Of a stretch of 64,000 bases of DNA, positions 12,070 to 20,772 are shown in pieces (positions within the stretch are counted from its first letter, which is position 1; each line of letters starts with the position of its first letter). Below the pieces are notes generated by a model that worked only from the letters and a program-made list of their open reading frames with translations, searched no databases and was not told where the DNA came from. The stretch lies in NCBI GenBank assembly GCA_024803745.1, contig JANJXV010000017.1:703001-767000 (forward strand), in the 5' to 3' direction. The translations under genes and the position numbers were made by a program. Source of the DNA: Megascapheus bottae. Taxonomy: Eukaryota > Chordata > Mammalia > Rodentia > Geomyidae.

Positions 12070-13250
12070 TTCTACATCAGCAATAAATAATTATAGTGTG
12101 CTACTTATGAGAATATATCTTAATTTCAAATCAAGAGAAATTAATTTAATAAAAGATAAACAGCATCTTTAAAGAAAATTATATGGCTCTACTAGTTACA
12201 TTATGAACTTGTACTCTGCAAATTTGTTTTTTTTAGTTCAGTTTATCCATTTTCTGGCATTGGGCAGTTAAACATAATAATTTAATTATTTCATTTATAG
12301 TTAATATGTATCTGAAAATTTAAACAAAATTCATATATCCATTTACATATATATGAAAAATCTGTGTGAAGCTTAGTACAATTCTGGGCTGAGTTGTGAG
12401 GTCAGCTGTAGTGATTGTTCGCATAGCCCTCATTCAATTTTTTGCACCGTAAGATAAAATATGCAAATTTGTTTTTAAGCTAAATTATTTTAAATTGAAA
12501 TAAATGGCTAGAGAAATTCACTGTAAATTTAATATGTACTCAAATTCACTGTGTAAATTTAATGTCTATCATTCAGGACATCTGCCCTTCTCATTTTCTA
12601 TAGACAAACCCTTCTAATTTTTACTTACTGTTGCTTGATTTTTGCATGTTCTTGGATCAGGTAATTATGTACTCTTGTATGTGGTTTGCTCAATAATTTT
12701 TTAAAATAATTCATTACATGTATGAGTGTCTGTGTTACTACTGTTCGTAGTATACGTACAAACAGTAGTATATACAGAATATTACTGTTCGTAGTATTCT
12801 GTTTTGTTGTGAAACTTCTGGCTATTACAAAGAGTGCTCCCAGAAACAGTTGATTGAAGGTATATTTTTCATTTATTTTTGGCAAATACATACATACATA
12901 TAAAACATAGGTTGAATGTATGCTTCACTTTGTGGTTGTAGGTCACCAGCAAGTGTTCCGAAGTACTTTGCATTCCTATGAGCAGTACGTGAAAGTTGCT
13001 TTTGCTTCACATTTACTGTACCATTTAGAGTTGACACTGTGTTAAATTTATTCATTCTAGTGTAAAATAATCTTTGCAGTTTTGTAATGATTTTAAGGAC
13101 CTTTCCATGCATATGCTTAAAAGTTTTGTTCTGGACTCAGACTATCCCATCTCTCATCCATCAATCATCCATTCACCTACCTACCTTCTTACCTACTTAT
13201 TTATTATTTAACTAGTGAAATTTTTTGTTTTTACTATTTTCATGGGTGTG
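12070..13250. other. Intronic sequence, nothing recognised
   Basis: AT-rich. It holds a small local rearrangement at 12736-12797 (reported as a finding) and a degenerate CATC/CTAC patch at 13157-13190. No gene evidence. Confidence 0.45.
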
Positions 13251-13255
13251 CGCAC

Positions 13256-13313
13256 ATGCACGCGCGCGTGCGTGCGTGCGTGCGTGCGTGTGTGTGTGTG
13301 TGTGTGTGTGTGT
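13256..13313. repeat. (CG)/(TGCG)/(TG)n microsatellite
   Basis: Alternating purine-pyrimidine tract passing from CGCGCG through TGCG units into about 13 TG units. It is a potential Z-DNA former and directly precedes a SINE's T-rich tail. Confidence 0.9.
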
Positions 13314-13330
13314 AGGTTTATGCAAATGTC

Positions 13331-13574
13331 TTTTTTTCCCTTTTTTCTTTTTTCCGTCAAACATCGAGCTTGAACTCAGCCTTGACATTATCCCTGAGCT
13401 CTTCAGCTCAAGGTTACCACCCTACCCCTTGAGCCCTAGCAACACTTAGGGTTTTCTGGTGGTTAATTGGAGCTAAGAGTCTCACTGACTTTAGTGCCTG
13501 GGCTTTGAATCTCGATCCTCAGATCTCAGCCTCTCGAATAGCTAGGATTACAGGTGTGAACCCCCACATTCAGC
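13331..13574 (-). repeat. Family B SINE, antisense
   Basis: T-rich tail, GAGCTTGAACTCAGCCTTGA, GAGCTCTTCAGCTCAAGG, TGGTGGTTAATTGGAGC and head ATCTCAGCCTCTCGAATAGC. Confidence 0.87.
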
Positions 13575-13594
13575 TTGTATTTTTATTTTATAAA

Positions 13595-14240
13595 TTTATA
13601 TTGATTTGTTTTTCAGGGCTTTGCCCATGTCAGTAGCTATGATCATATTGAGTTTTAAGTTAGTGAACAAGCCTTTGATAAAATAAGGCCAAACTTAGTT
13701 GTGGCATAGGATTCTTTTTATAAATTGGCAAGTTCAAGCTACTGATGTTTTGTTAAGGATGTTTGCATCTGTTCATGAGGGATATGTTCTGTGGGGTGTG
13801 TGTATGTGTGTATGTTTGGTATGTAAATACCATCTACTTTTGGTAAAATGATAAAATATTGGACTTCCAAAATGTATTGGGAAGAGAGTGTAGAATTGTG
13901 TTATTTAAATATTTGGGAGAGTTTGGTAATGAAACCACCTGGCTGATTATTACTTCGATTATCACATTTTTATTTCTGCTGTTGAGTTTTTTCTTTTCTG
14001 CTCCAATATATGTATTCTTCATGGAAATCTTTTGGAGGGAAGCTTTCTTTTTGACCAGTGAATTATTTAGAAATGGGTTATTAAGTTACTATTTTATGTT
14101 TTCTTCCTGTTACCAATTTCTAGTTGATATTATAATAGAGAAAATATTTTGCTTTTTGTTTTTAATATTCCTTTTGATTCACTTAATGGTGTATTTTAGT
14201 TTAAATTTTGATTTTGTTTACTTTAAATCTTGATTATCAT
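13595..14240 (-). mobile_element. L1 ORF2 remnant, antisense
   Basis: Antisense L1 ORF2 landmarks appear in order: TTGATAAAATAAGGCCAA region, TTTTGTTAAGGATGTTTGCA followed by TGAGGGATAT, then a TTTGGTAATGAAACCACCTGG equivalent of the 'tctggtccTGG' region. Highly diverged. A 124-codon open frame here (13859-14233) is incidental. Confidence 0.6.
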
Positions 14241-14349
14241 AGTCTACTATCAACATTTTTATCAGTCAGATGGATGCAGGTACCTTAATCAGAATCAAAA
14301 TTGTTTTACTTCATACTATGATCTAGTTTTTTAAAAAATTTTTTATGTA

Positions 14350-14556
14350 TACTAATGCTGGGGTTTGAACTCAGGGCCTCTTGGGTAGCTTTTTTGCTTA
14401 AAGCTGACACTCTCACTTGAGCCATACCTTCAGTTCTGGGTTTTTGTTAGTTAATAGTTTCTGGACTTGTCTGCTCCAGCTGGCTTCAAACTACTATCAT
14501 AAAATGTCAGTCTCTCAAGTATCCAGGATTACAGGTTTAAGCAACTGGTGCCTGAT
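14350..14556 (-). repeat. Family B SINE, antisense, strongly diverged
   Basis: GGGGTTTGAACTCAGGGCCT, ACTCTCACTTGAGCCATAC, GTTAGTTAATAG, ATCCAGGATTACAGG and ACTGGTGCCTGA are the retained landmarks. Confidence 0.7.
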
Positions 14557-14572
14557 AATCTATTTTTTCTTT

Positions 14573-14695
14573 TTTTAAAAAATATTTTTAATCGTAATTA
14601 AAGAAGGGTTATGGTTATATTCGCCAGATAGAGGCTGCATTACTTCATATACATTGATATTCCTTATCATGTTTGTCTTTCCATTTCTTTACATG
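14573..14695 (-). mobile_element. L1 3'-end fragment, antisense
   Basis: GGTTATGGTTATATTCGCCA and ATACATTGATATTCCTTATC match the L1 3' tails seen at 33.66 kb and, in sense, at 24.2 and 39.0 kb. It begins with T/A-rich sequence corresponding to the poly-A end. Confidence 0.65.
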
Positions 14696-14784
14696 ATAAT
14701 CTATTTTTTAAAAATATAATCTGTATGTATTAATGCTATAAAATTTGTTTCTGTTAAAAGAAACAGAAGGTAGGTACAATTTCT

Positions 14785-14882
14785 GTGATATACCTATCTA
14801 CTTGTGAAGTGGAAATTGGAAAGACTATGGTTTGAGGCCATCCCAGCCCAAATACAGGGAGACTTCATCTCAGTCGATATGC
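14785..14882 (+). repeat. B1-like SINE fragment, sense
   Basis: CTACTTGTGAAGTGGAAATTGG, TGGTTTGAGGCCATCCCAGC and GGGAGACTTCATCTCAGTC resemble the right half of a 7SL/B1-like SINE. Diverged and partial. Confidence 0.45.
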
Positions 14883-14884
14883 CA

Positions 14885-15149
14885 GGTTTGATTATCTGCC
14901 TCGGTGATCCCATCCAGGATAATGTTGAGTAGAAATAGTGAGGTCAGTATTTTCTGTCTTGATGTTGATTCTTAGTGTACATAATACAAATGTGGTTTTA
15001 CCTGTGAGTTTTTCCCTTTCAAGGCTGTTTGACATGTTGAGAGAAAAATTGATTCTTATTTTACTGGAAGTATTTATTAGGTATAGATGTTAAATTGTCA
15101 AATATATTTTGGTATCTACTATGAGCATTATGTGATTTCCCCTTTGTAG
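14885..15149 (-). mobile_element. L1 ORF2 remnant, antisense
   Basis: ATAATGTTGAGTAGAAATAG followed by TTTTCTGTCTTGATG and TTTATTAGGTATAG correspond to the antisense 'ATGTTGAATAGGAGTGG...CTTGTCTTG' stretch of L1 ORF2. It lies out of L1 order relative to 13.6 kb, so more than one copy or a rearrangement is involved. Confidence 0.55.
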
Positions 15150-15364
15150 TTTTTTTTTTTTTTTTTTTTTTTTTTGGCCAGTCCTGGGCTTGAGCTCAGG
15201 GCCTGAGCACTGTGCTTGGACTTTCTCAAGGCTAAAGCTCTACTACTTGAGCCTTAGCACCACTTCCGGCTTTTTTTCCCCCCTATATATGTGGTACCGA
15301 GGAATCGAAACTTGGGTCTTCGCATGCTAGGCAAGCACTCTACCACTAGGCCAAACTCCCGGAC
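15150..15364 (-). repeat. Family A SINE, antisense, full length
   Basis: A 26-T tract, GGCCAGTCCTGGGCTTGAGC, module, linker with an expanded T/C run, TGGTACCGAGGAATCGAAAC and CCAAACTCCCGG. It splits antisense L1 sequence. Confidence 0.9.
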
Positions 15365-15443
15365 TTATTTTTAGTTTTTAATATAATAAATTAATGGTTT
15401 TTGAATGTTCAGTTAACTTTGCAATCCTGTGATTAAATAGTGT

Positions 15444-15612
15444 GGGTTTTTTTTTTTTTTTGGTTGAACGTGGGACTTGAACTCTGAGCCTGAGTACTGT
15501 CCCTGAGCTCTTTAGCTTAAAACTAGCATTCTACCACTGAGCCACAGCACCACTTCCAGTTTTCTGGTGGTTAATTGGAGATAAGAATCTCATGCACTTT
15601 CATACCCTGCTT
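15444..15612 (-). repeat. Family B SINE, antisense, 5'-truncated
   Basis: Poly-T, TGGGACTTGAACTCTGAGCC, CCACAGCACCACTTCCAGTT and GTTAATTGGAGATAAGAATC. It stops before the B1-like head. Confidence 0.85.
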
Positions 15613-15840
15613 TTATCATCGTTTTACAAACATTACTAAATTCAGCTTGTCCATTTGTTAACATTTTTACATCTATAATACATCTTTTTACATGTATAAG
15701 GAACATTATTAGACTGTTGGTGTCTTTGCTAATTTATTGTCTGGTTTTGGGGCAGTACTGGCCTGACAGCCATTTTGTGGAAGTTGTGTGGATTACATTT
15801 TTTTTTGATTAGTCCCTTTTTCCTTAAATAGGAATATTTA
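15613..15840 (-). mobile_element. L1 ORF2 remnant, antisense
   Basis: GACTGTTGGTGTCTTTGC followed by TGTCTGGTTTTGGGGCAGTA and CTGGCCTGACAG is the classic antisense 'TTTGTCTGGTTTTGGTATCAGG...CTGGCCTCATA' segment. Confidence 0.6.
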
Positions 15841-15992
15841 AGAAATATTGTAAATATCCTTAAATACCAGGGAAACTATCTGACTGTAAATTTCTTTGAA
15901 CAATAATGCAATTATTGTCTTTAAGTAATTGTATACAGGATATGCCATTCAGCAAAGCAACTGAATACAGAGCATTTTGATTGATATGGCCA

Positions 15993-16144
15993 CTTTTTTT
16001 TTTTTTTTTTTTTTTAATGCCAGTCCTGGGCTTGAGCTCAGGGCTTGAGCACCGTCCTTGGACTTTCGCAAGATTAGAGCTCAGCACTAGTTCCAGCTTT
16101 TTTTCTATGTATGTGGTACCGAGGAATTGGTCTTGGGTCGTCAT
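15993..16144 (-). repeat. Family A SINE, antisense, 5'-truncated, with imperfect TSD
   Basis: Poly-T, GCCAGTCCTGGGCTTGAGCT, module lacking part of its middle, then TGGTACCGAGGAATTGG, where it stops. GATATGGCCAC upstream and GATATCACCAC downstream form a likely imperfect TSD. Confidence 0.85.
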
Positions 16145-16199
16145 GGATATCACCACTTTCAGCAGTCTCCATTCTTCCTATCCCACTCCTTCCCTCACT

Positions 16200-17990
16200 T
16201 TTCTTAATTTTGTAGAATATTTGTGGATTTTTGACTATACTTTCCCCTTCTTCCTTTTTCTTTCCATTTGTTTACCCCTTTCTCCTTGAAATACTTATTT
16301 TCCAACAATACTTATTTTCTGATGTTTATTTTATTGAATATGATTTTACTTTTCTAAGGAATTGCACTATTTTAAGTTCTCCTCTCTATCTACTTTATTA
16401 CTGCATTTGTATATACTTACACACCCAGAGTATTTACTTTTATATTTACAAACTAATTCTAGCTTCCACATATGAGAGAAAACATGTAACCTTTGTCGCT
16501 CTGGGCCTGGCTTTACTTAATGTAATTTTTCCAGGCCTTTCCATTTTGCAAATGTTGTGATATTGTTCTCTAATGGATGAATAACATTTCATTATATATA
16601 TGTACCATGTTTCTTGATCCATTTGTTCATTGAGGGGCATCTGGGCTGATTCTGTACCTTGTTATGGTGAATAGTGCTTCTATGAACATAGTTGTGCCGG
16701 CAGCCTTACTGTATCCTAGTTTGTAGTCTTTTGGAAAAATGCTCAGGAATGAAATTGCTGTATCATAGCTTTTTTTTTGAAGAACCTCTGTACTGTTTTC
16801 CAGAATGGTTGAATAAGTTTACATTCCACAAACAAGTGTATTAGGGTTCCCTTTTGTCCACATCCAGGTCAGCACCTGCTACTGTTTCTATTGTTTTAAA
16901 ATTTTTTAAATTGTTATTATAAAGATGATGTAGAGAGGAATTATAGTTGTATAAGTTAGGTAAACAGTACATTTCTTTTTGAACAGTGTTACCCGATTGT
17001 CTTGATTTTTTTGGTTCTCGGGTGAGGTGGAATCTCAGTATTTGCTTGTTTGTTTGTTTTTTAATTGCATTTGCTTTAAGGGCAGACATATTAACCATTT
17101 TGTCAGGTATCTTTGGGACATTTCTGAGAAATTTCTCTAATTCTGTATTAGCCCATTTAGAATTAAAGTATCTGGATATCTTGAATGAATTTTTTTTGAG
17201 TTTTTTTAAAAAGGAATTTGTCCATTTCATTTTTGTTGTTATATTTATTAGGCTAACATTTTGTAATATTCCTTATTTAAATATGATCAGTCATTTTTAA
17301 TGTTTGAAATTGTAATTTTTTTCTGGTAAGTTTGGTTCCTGGTTTATCAATTTTAATTATCTCAACTAGATTTTGTTCTATTGATTTTATGTGTAGTGTT
17401 TTTGCTTGAGCCTTTTATTTTGTTCATTTCTGCTTTCACCTGTACTATTTCCTTTCTTTTACTTGCTTACTGATAAATTTCTTTTTTGTTGGGGAGGAGG
17501 TGTATTTCAGTGTAGAAACATAAGTTGATTAGGCTTAGAGTGGTACAAATATCTGTGTAAGTTGTTTGGACCCAATTATACAACTTTATTATAGCACTTT
17601 CCCCCCCCTCCTTTTGTACATTGTGTTTTCGTTCCAAAATGTTTCATGTTCCCTTTGTGATATCATCTTCATGGGTTATTTCAAAGTATGTTATTTTGCG
17701 TAGAGATAATTGTAGATTATCCAAAGATCTTTCTTTTGTTGATTTCTAACGTATTCAAATTGGTGTCATCTCCTGTAAGTTGAATTCCTTCATTTTTAGG
17801 GAGATTTGTAAATATTCTGTTATTTGAAAGGCGTATTCTGGAAATATTTATTAGGTCAAAATTAGTCTTTGTGCTTCATGATTCTTTTATCGGAATTTGT
17901 TCTCTGTTCTTGTGGTGGCTTTTATGTTTTACAAACGAGATTGTGGCATTATCTTCCATTCCCTTCACAATTTTATTTTTGTGAAGTGGT
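16200..17990 (-). mobile_element. L1 remnant(s), antisense, with an inserted short L1 tail
   Basis: The 3' half (16200-16885) shows TGGCTTTACTTAATG, GGGGCATCTGGGCTGATTC, CCAGAATGGTTGAATAAG and CCACATCCAGGTCAGCACCT. At about 16890-16985 an L1 3'-tail-like piece (TTGTTATTATAAAGATGATG, AGTTAGGTAAACAGTACATT) interrupts it. Antisense ORF2 then resumes (GGTGAGGTGGAATCTCAGTA) and continues through AATTTGTCCATTTCATTTTT to a TATTTATTAGGTCAAAATTAG equivalent near 17.85 kb. Many stops; inactive. Copy number and exact edges are uncertain. Confidence 0.65.
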
Positions 17991-18490
17991 ATGGACACAA
18001 AGAATGGGGTCTATCCTACTTCTCTCACTTGAACTTGAGCTATACTTTCTAACCTGAAATCACATAATGTGGGAATGATGCCTGCTTCCATGGCAAGGTC
18101 ATAATGGCCATTTAGCTTTCACTTGGTTGTCCTGAAGGCTTACTCTCCAGACCTTCATTGTTAGCTTGTTCTTTCTTCAAACCCGGCTGCTGTACTGTGA
18201 GAATTTAACCAAATGGAGAAGCCGTGTGTTGGTGGTCTGTTTTACAGTCATAACTGAGCTCCTTCCTTTAGCCATTCCAGCCCAGATGTCAGGCACATAC
18301 ATGAAGAAAAAAGTAATTTTGGAAGTAAATCCTCCAGATGCAGCTTTTGCAGCTGTTGAAATCAACACCAGTCATTGAGTCTTCCCAGATGAGGCCCTTT
18401 TGACCTGTTGGGTGCCTATGCATAGTAAAACATTTATTGTTTTACATCATTGAGTTCCATTGATGGTTACTGCACAGCAGTGTGGTAAGA
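17975..18490 (+). mobile_element. MLT1-type (ERVL-MaLR) solo LTR remnant, sense
   Basis: Retained LTR landmarks in order are GCTTTCACTTGGTTGTCCTG, CATGAAGAAAAAAGTAATTT, GGAAGTAAATCCTCCAGATG, GCAGCTGTTGAAATCAAC, CATTGAGTCTTCCCAGATGA and a 3' end like TTATTGTTTTACATCATTGAG with CTGCACAGCAGT. No internal coding sequence is next to it. The age suggests insertion long before rodents diverged. Subfamily not assigned. Confidence 0.65.
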
Positions 18491-18494
18491 GGTT

Positions 18495-19360
18495 ACTTGT
18501 TTTTCTTTCCGGCTTAAAGGGAGTAAACATTTTAGTGTCTATATATCTAAACAAGTGACTTTAAACAACTGTTATTAGATAGAATATAATTAATACTCAA
18601 CTTCAAAGTTATTTCTCTGTTGTCTTCTGCTAGTGGGATGAGATGTTCATTTGGTTCTCATTTCTTTGTGCATTATTCCCCCCCCCCGTTTAGAAGCTTT
18701 TAGAGTTCTGGGGATTCAGACATTTCATCAAACTTTCAGATAATCCACAGGCCATTTCAGTCTAAAGATTTTTTTTTTCTGCCTCAGTATATTTATTGTA
18801 ATTACCTTAAAATTGTACTTCTATTTTCTTTAACTCTCTAAGGAGTTGCTTATTTGTGATGAATTCAGATTGGTTAGTTTGTTTCATTGTGTTGTTCTTT
18901 GCTAAACAAGTGATTCTTGGATATGTTGCTGTTAATTGTGTCTTTTGAGATGCCCTGATCAGTTTATAGCTACCTGTATTCAGATGCTGTTGGACAGAGC
19001 ATATTGCCAGAAAGAGTTTAGGGGTTCCTAATTTTCCTAGCTATCTCTGGATGATGGGAAATCTTCCAGGTGAATACTTGGCTTCTGCTGAGGTACCTTA
19101 AGCAAAAATAAGTGAGTTTTCTCCAGGGAAGTTTCTTGTTCATGTTTACTGCTTCAGAGCACAGAGCACCACCCAGATTGGTAACACTTTTATTATGGAT
19201 ATTCTATGGAAATGTCCTTTAATCTGACTTTCCCCATTATATCTTCAGAGATTTCTTGTCCTTTTATTTTTTACTGAGGATGCTTTATCTTTGTTTTCCA
19301 GGGCACTCAGAAATTTAACAATTTCTGGGAGGCAGAAACAGGTTGCTTATTTGCTGTTCA
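18495..19360. other. Intronic sequence, nothing recognised
   Basis: Unique-looking AT-rich sequence with a short C run at 18680-18689 and a T run at 18769-18778. No supported feature. Confidence 0.45.
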
Positions 19361-19361
19361 A

Positions 19362-19544
19362 GCCAGTCCTGGGCTTCAGCTCAGGGCTTGAGCACTGTTC
19401 TTAGATTTTCTCAAGGCTAGAGCTCTACCACTTGAGCCTCAGCACCACTTCCGGCTTTTTTCTATGTATGTGGTACTGAGGAATTGAACCCTGGTCTTTG
19501 TGCATGCTAGGCAAGCACTCTACCACTAGGCCAAACTCGGAGCC
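19362..19544 (-). repeat. Family A SINE, antisense, with TSD
   Basis: GCCAGTCCTGGGCTTCAGCT, module, linker CTATGTATGTGGTACTGAGG and head GCATGCTAGGCAAGCACTCT. CTTATTTGC upstream and CTTATTTAC downstream form the probable TSD. It makes an inverted pair with the sense copy at 19822. Confidence 0.88.
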
Positions 19545-19821
19545 CTTATTTACTCTTTTACTCTAATGATAGAAATTATGTTTTAAATGCACAGGAATTT
19601 GTTGTGTAGATAGATTTGTAGTATTGTTTTTTCTCTGCCAAGTCTTTTTCCTTAGCCTTCTTTTCTTGGGAGTAACTGCTCATGAGTAACCTCATTTTCC
19701 AGGGTAGATAAGACCTTCATCTATCCTTGGATCTCAGTATGGATGAAAATGCTGCATGAATCCATGAAACCAGTCTACCTGGAATACATTATCCAAGGAA
19801 GTGTCACAAAAAGGTAGAAAT

Positions 19822-20027
19822 CTGGACTGGGAGCATAACCTAGTGGTAGAATGCTCACCTTGCATGCACGAAATCCTGGGTTCAATTCCTCGGTACCTTA
19901 TACACAGAAAAAGGTGGAAGTGGTACTGTGGCTGAAGTGGCAGAACGCTAGCCTTGAGCACAGTGTTCAAAAACAGTGCCTGGGCCCTGAGTTCAAGCCC
20001 CAGGACTGGCAAAAAAAAAAAAAAAAA
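19822..20027 (+). repeat. Family A SINE, sense, 227 bp upstream of CMC1 exon 2
   Basis: Head GGGAGCATAACCTAGTGGTA, B-box-like GGGTTCAATTCC, linker, module GCAGAACGCTAGCCTTGAGC and GAGTTCAAGCCCCAGGACTG, 17-A tail. The TSD GTAGAAAT lies at 19814-19821 and 20028-20035. Confidence 0.9.
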
Positions 20028-20254
20028 GTAGAAATTTTTAGAGAGATGTCTATAACCTAGCCCTCCCATTTTGTCATATATCAAAAAATTATTGAGTAAT
20101 TTTTAGTGATGAAGATAATCACATTTATACAAGTGGTAAAAGTGCCATTTAAAATCATATTTGTACAGTTTATTATTTTAAATAGAGTGCTTATTTTTCT
20201 ACTAACCTGGTAATTTACTTAAGACTTTACTATAACAAAGACTTTTTTTTCTAG

Positions 20255-20344
20255 AGCAGCATCTCAGACATGTTGAGAAAGATGTTCTGATCCCTAAAAT
20301 AATGAGAGAAAAGGCCAAAGAGAGATGTTCTGAACAAGTTCAAG
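20255..20344 (+). CDS. CMC1: CMC1 exon 2 (internal coding exon)
   Basis: CMC1 is a small twin-CX9C protein of the mitochondrial intermembrane space. Its known role is in cytochrome c oxidase biogenesis, stabilising newly made COX1 with COX14 and COA3; the yeast homologue binds copper. The exon is 90 nt. A pyrimidine run ending CTAG gives the acceptor and CAAG|GTAAGA the donor. Read in phase 1, it has two bases, 29 open codons and one trailing base. The translation begins QHLRHVEKDVLIPKIMREK and ends ERCSEQVQ, a close match to mammalian CMC1 as I remember it, with the first cysteine of the first CX9C motif (about residue 31 if exon 1 supplies seven residues). The split first codon would be Glu (G|AG) if exon 1 ends in G. 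No stop or frameshift is present. The acceptor could also be AG at 20255-20256, but that changes the phase. Exon 1 is not in the window. Confidence 0.95.
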
Positions 20345-20694
20345 GTAAGATTAAAATATTTATATATAGATCAAATTCAAATATGATCTGAATTTAATCC
20401 CTAGCCCCAGAGTCAAGTAGTTGGTGCATTAATATGTATGAATTGCTTTTCATCCTTCACTGAGATATTGGTATTTCAGCTTTCAGAACTTCTAGGCGGT
20501 GTTCAATTCATTTACAATTGAAAAAAAATGCCCAAGTTGCCAGCAAAAAAATTCCCATTTATTCACAGAATTATAGTTATATAGAGAGAATAGCATCTTT
20601 TTAGTGGTATTCTAGAGAAACTAGTTTTTTTGGTAATTGTGATAGGGAAAGAACAAATATCAAATCTCATATCTCCCTATTATTCATTTATCAG
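20345..20694. other. Unique intron 2 start
   Basis: Sequence from the exon 2 donor to the TC repeat, containing TA-rich words at 20360-20370. No SINE or L1 was recognised. Confidence 0.45.
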
Positions 20695-20698
20695 TCTC

Positions 20699-20767
<69 letters not shown>
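20695..20767. repeat. (TC)n microsatellite, about 70 bp
   Basis: Nearly uninterrupted CT dinucleotides, pyrimidines on the CMC1 sense strand, 350 bp downstream of the exon 2 donor. In RNA this gives a long UCUCUC run of the kind PTB proteins bind. Confidence 0.95.

Positions 20768-20772
<5 letters not shown>

Larger units (their letters stand above)
1..20254 (+). other. CMC1: CMC1 intron 1 (3' part, at least 20.25 kb)
   Basis: All sequence upstream of exon 2 is read as intron 1, because no CpG-rich first exon encoding a MALDPA-like start is visible. The intron is phase 1. It ends with a pyrimidine-rich acceptor at 20242-20254. Most of it is accounted for by the L1, SINE and LTR fragments listed separately. 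Confidence 0.85.

Noticed and set aside
13225..13449. Cysteine/valine-rich open frame over the TG repeat
   Set aside because: A translation of CGTG/TG microsatellite DNA, not a protein.
13859..14233. 124-codon hydrophobic open frame, plus strand
   Set aside because: Antisense of L1 ORF2. The hydrophobic look comes from T-rich codons.
16841..17230. 129-codon open frame, minus strand
   Set aside because: It lies on the coding strand of a degraded L1 plus an inserted L1 tail and starts in unrelated sequence. An L1 relic, not a gene.
18166..18378. Open frames on both strands at 18.2 kb
   Set aside because: The interval is an MLT1-type LTR remnant.
1..20254. Search for CMC1 exon 1 or a CpG-island promoter
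   Set aside because: No CpG-rich region and no MALDPA-like start with a donor was found. Exon 1 must be upstream of the window.
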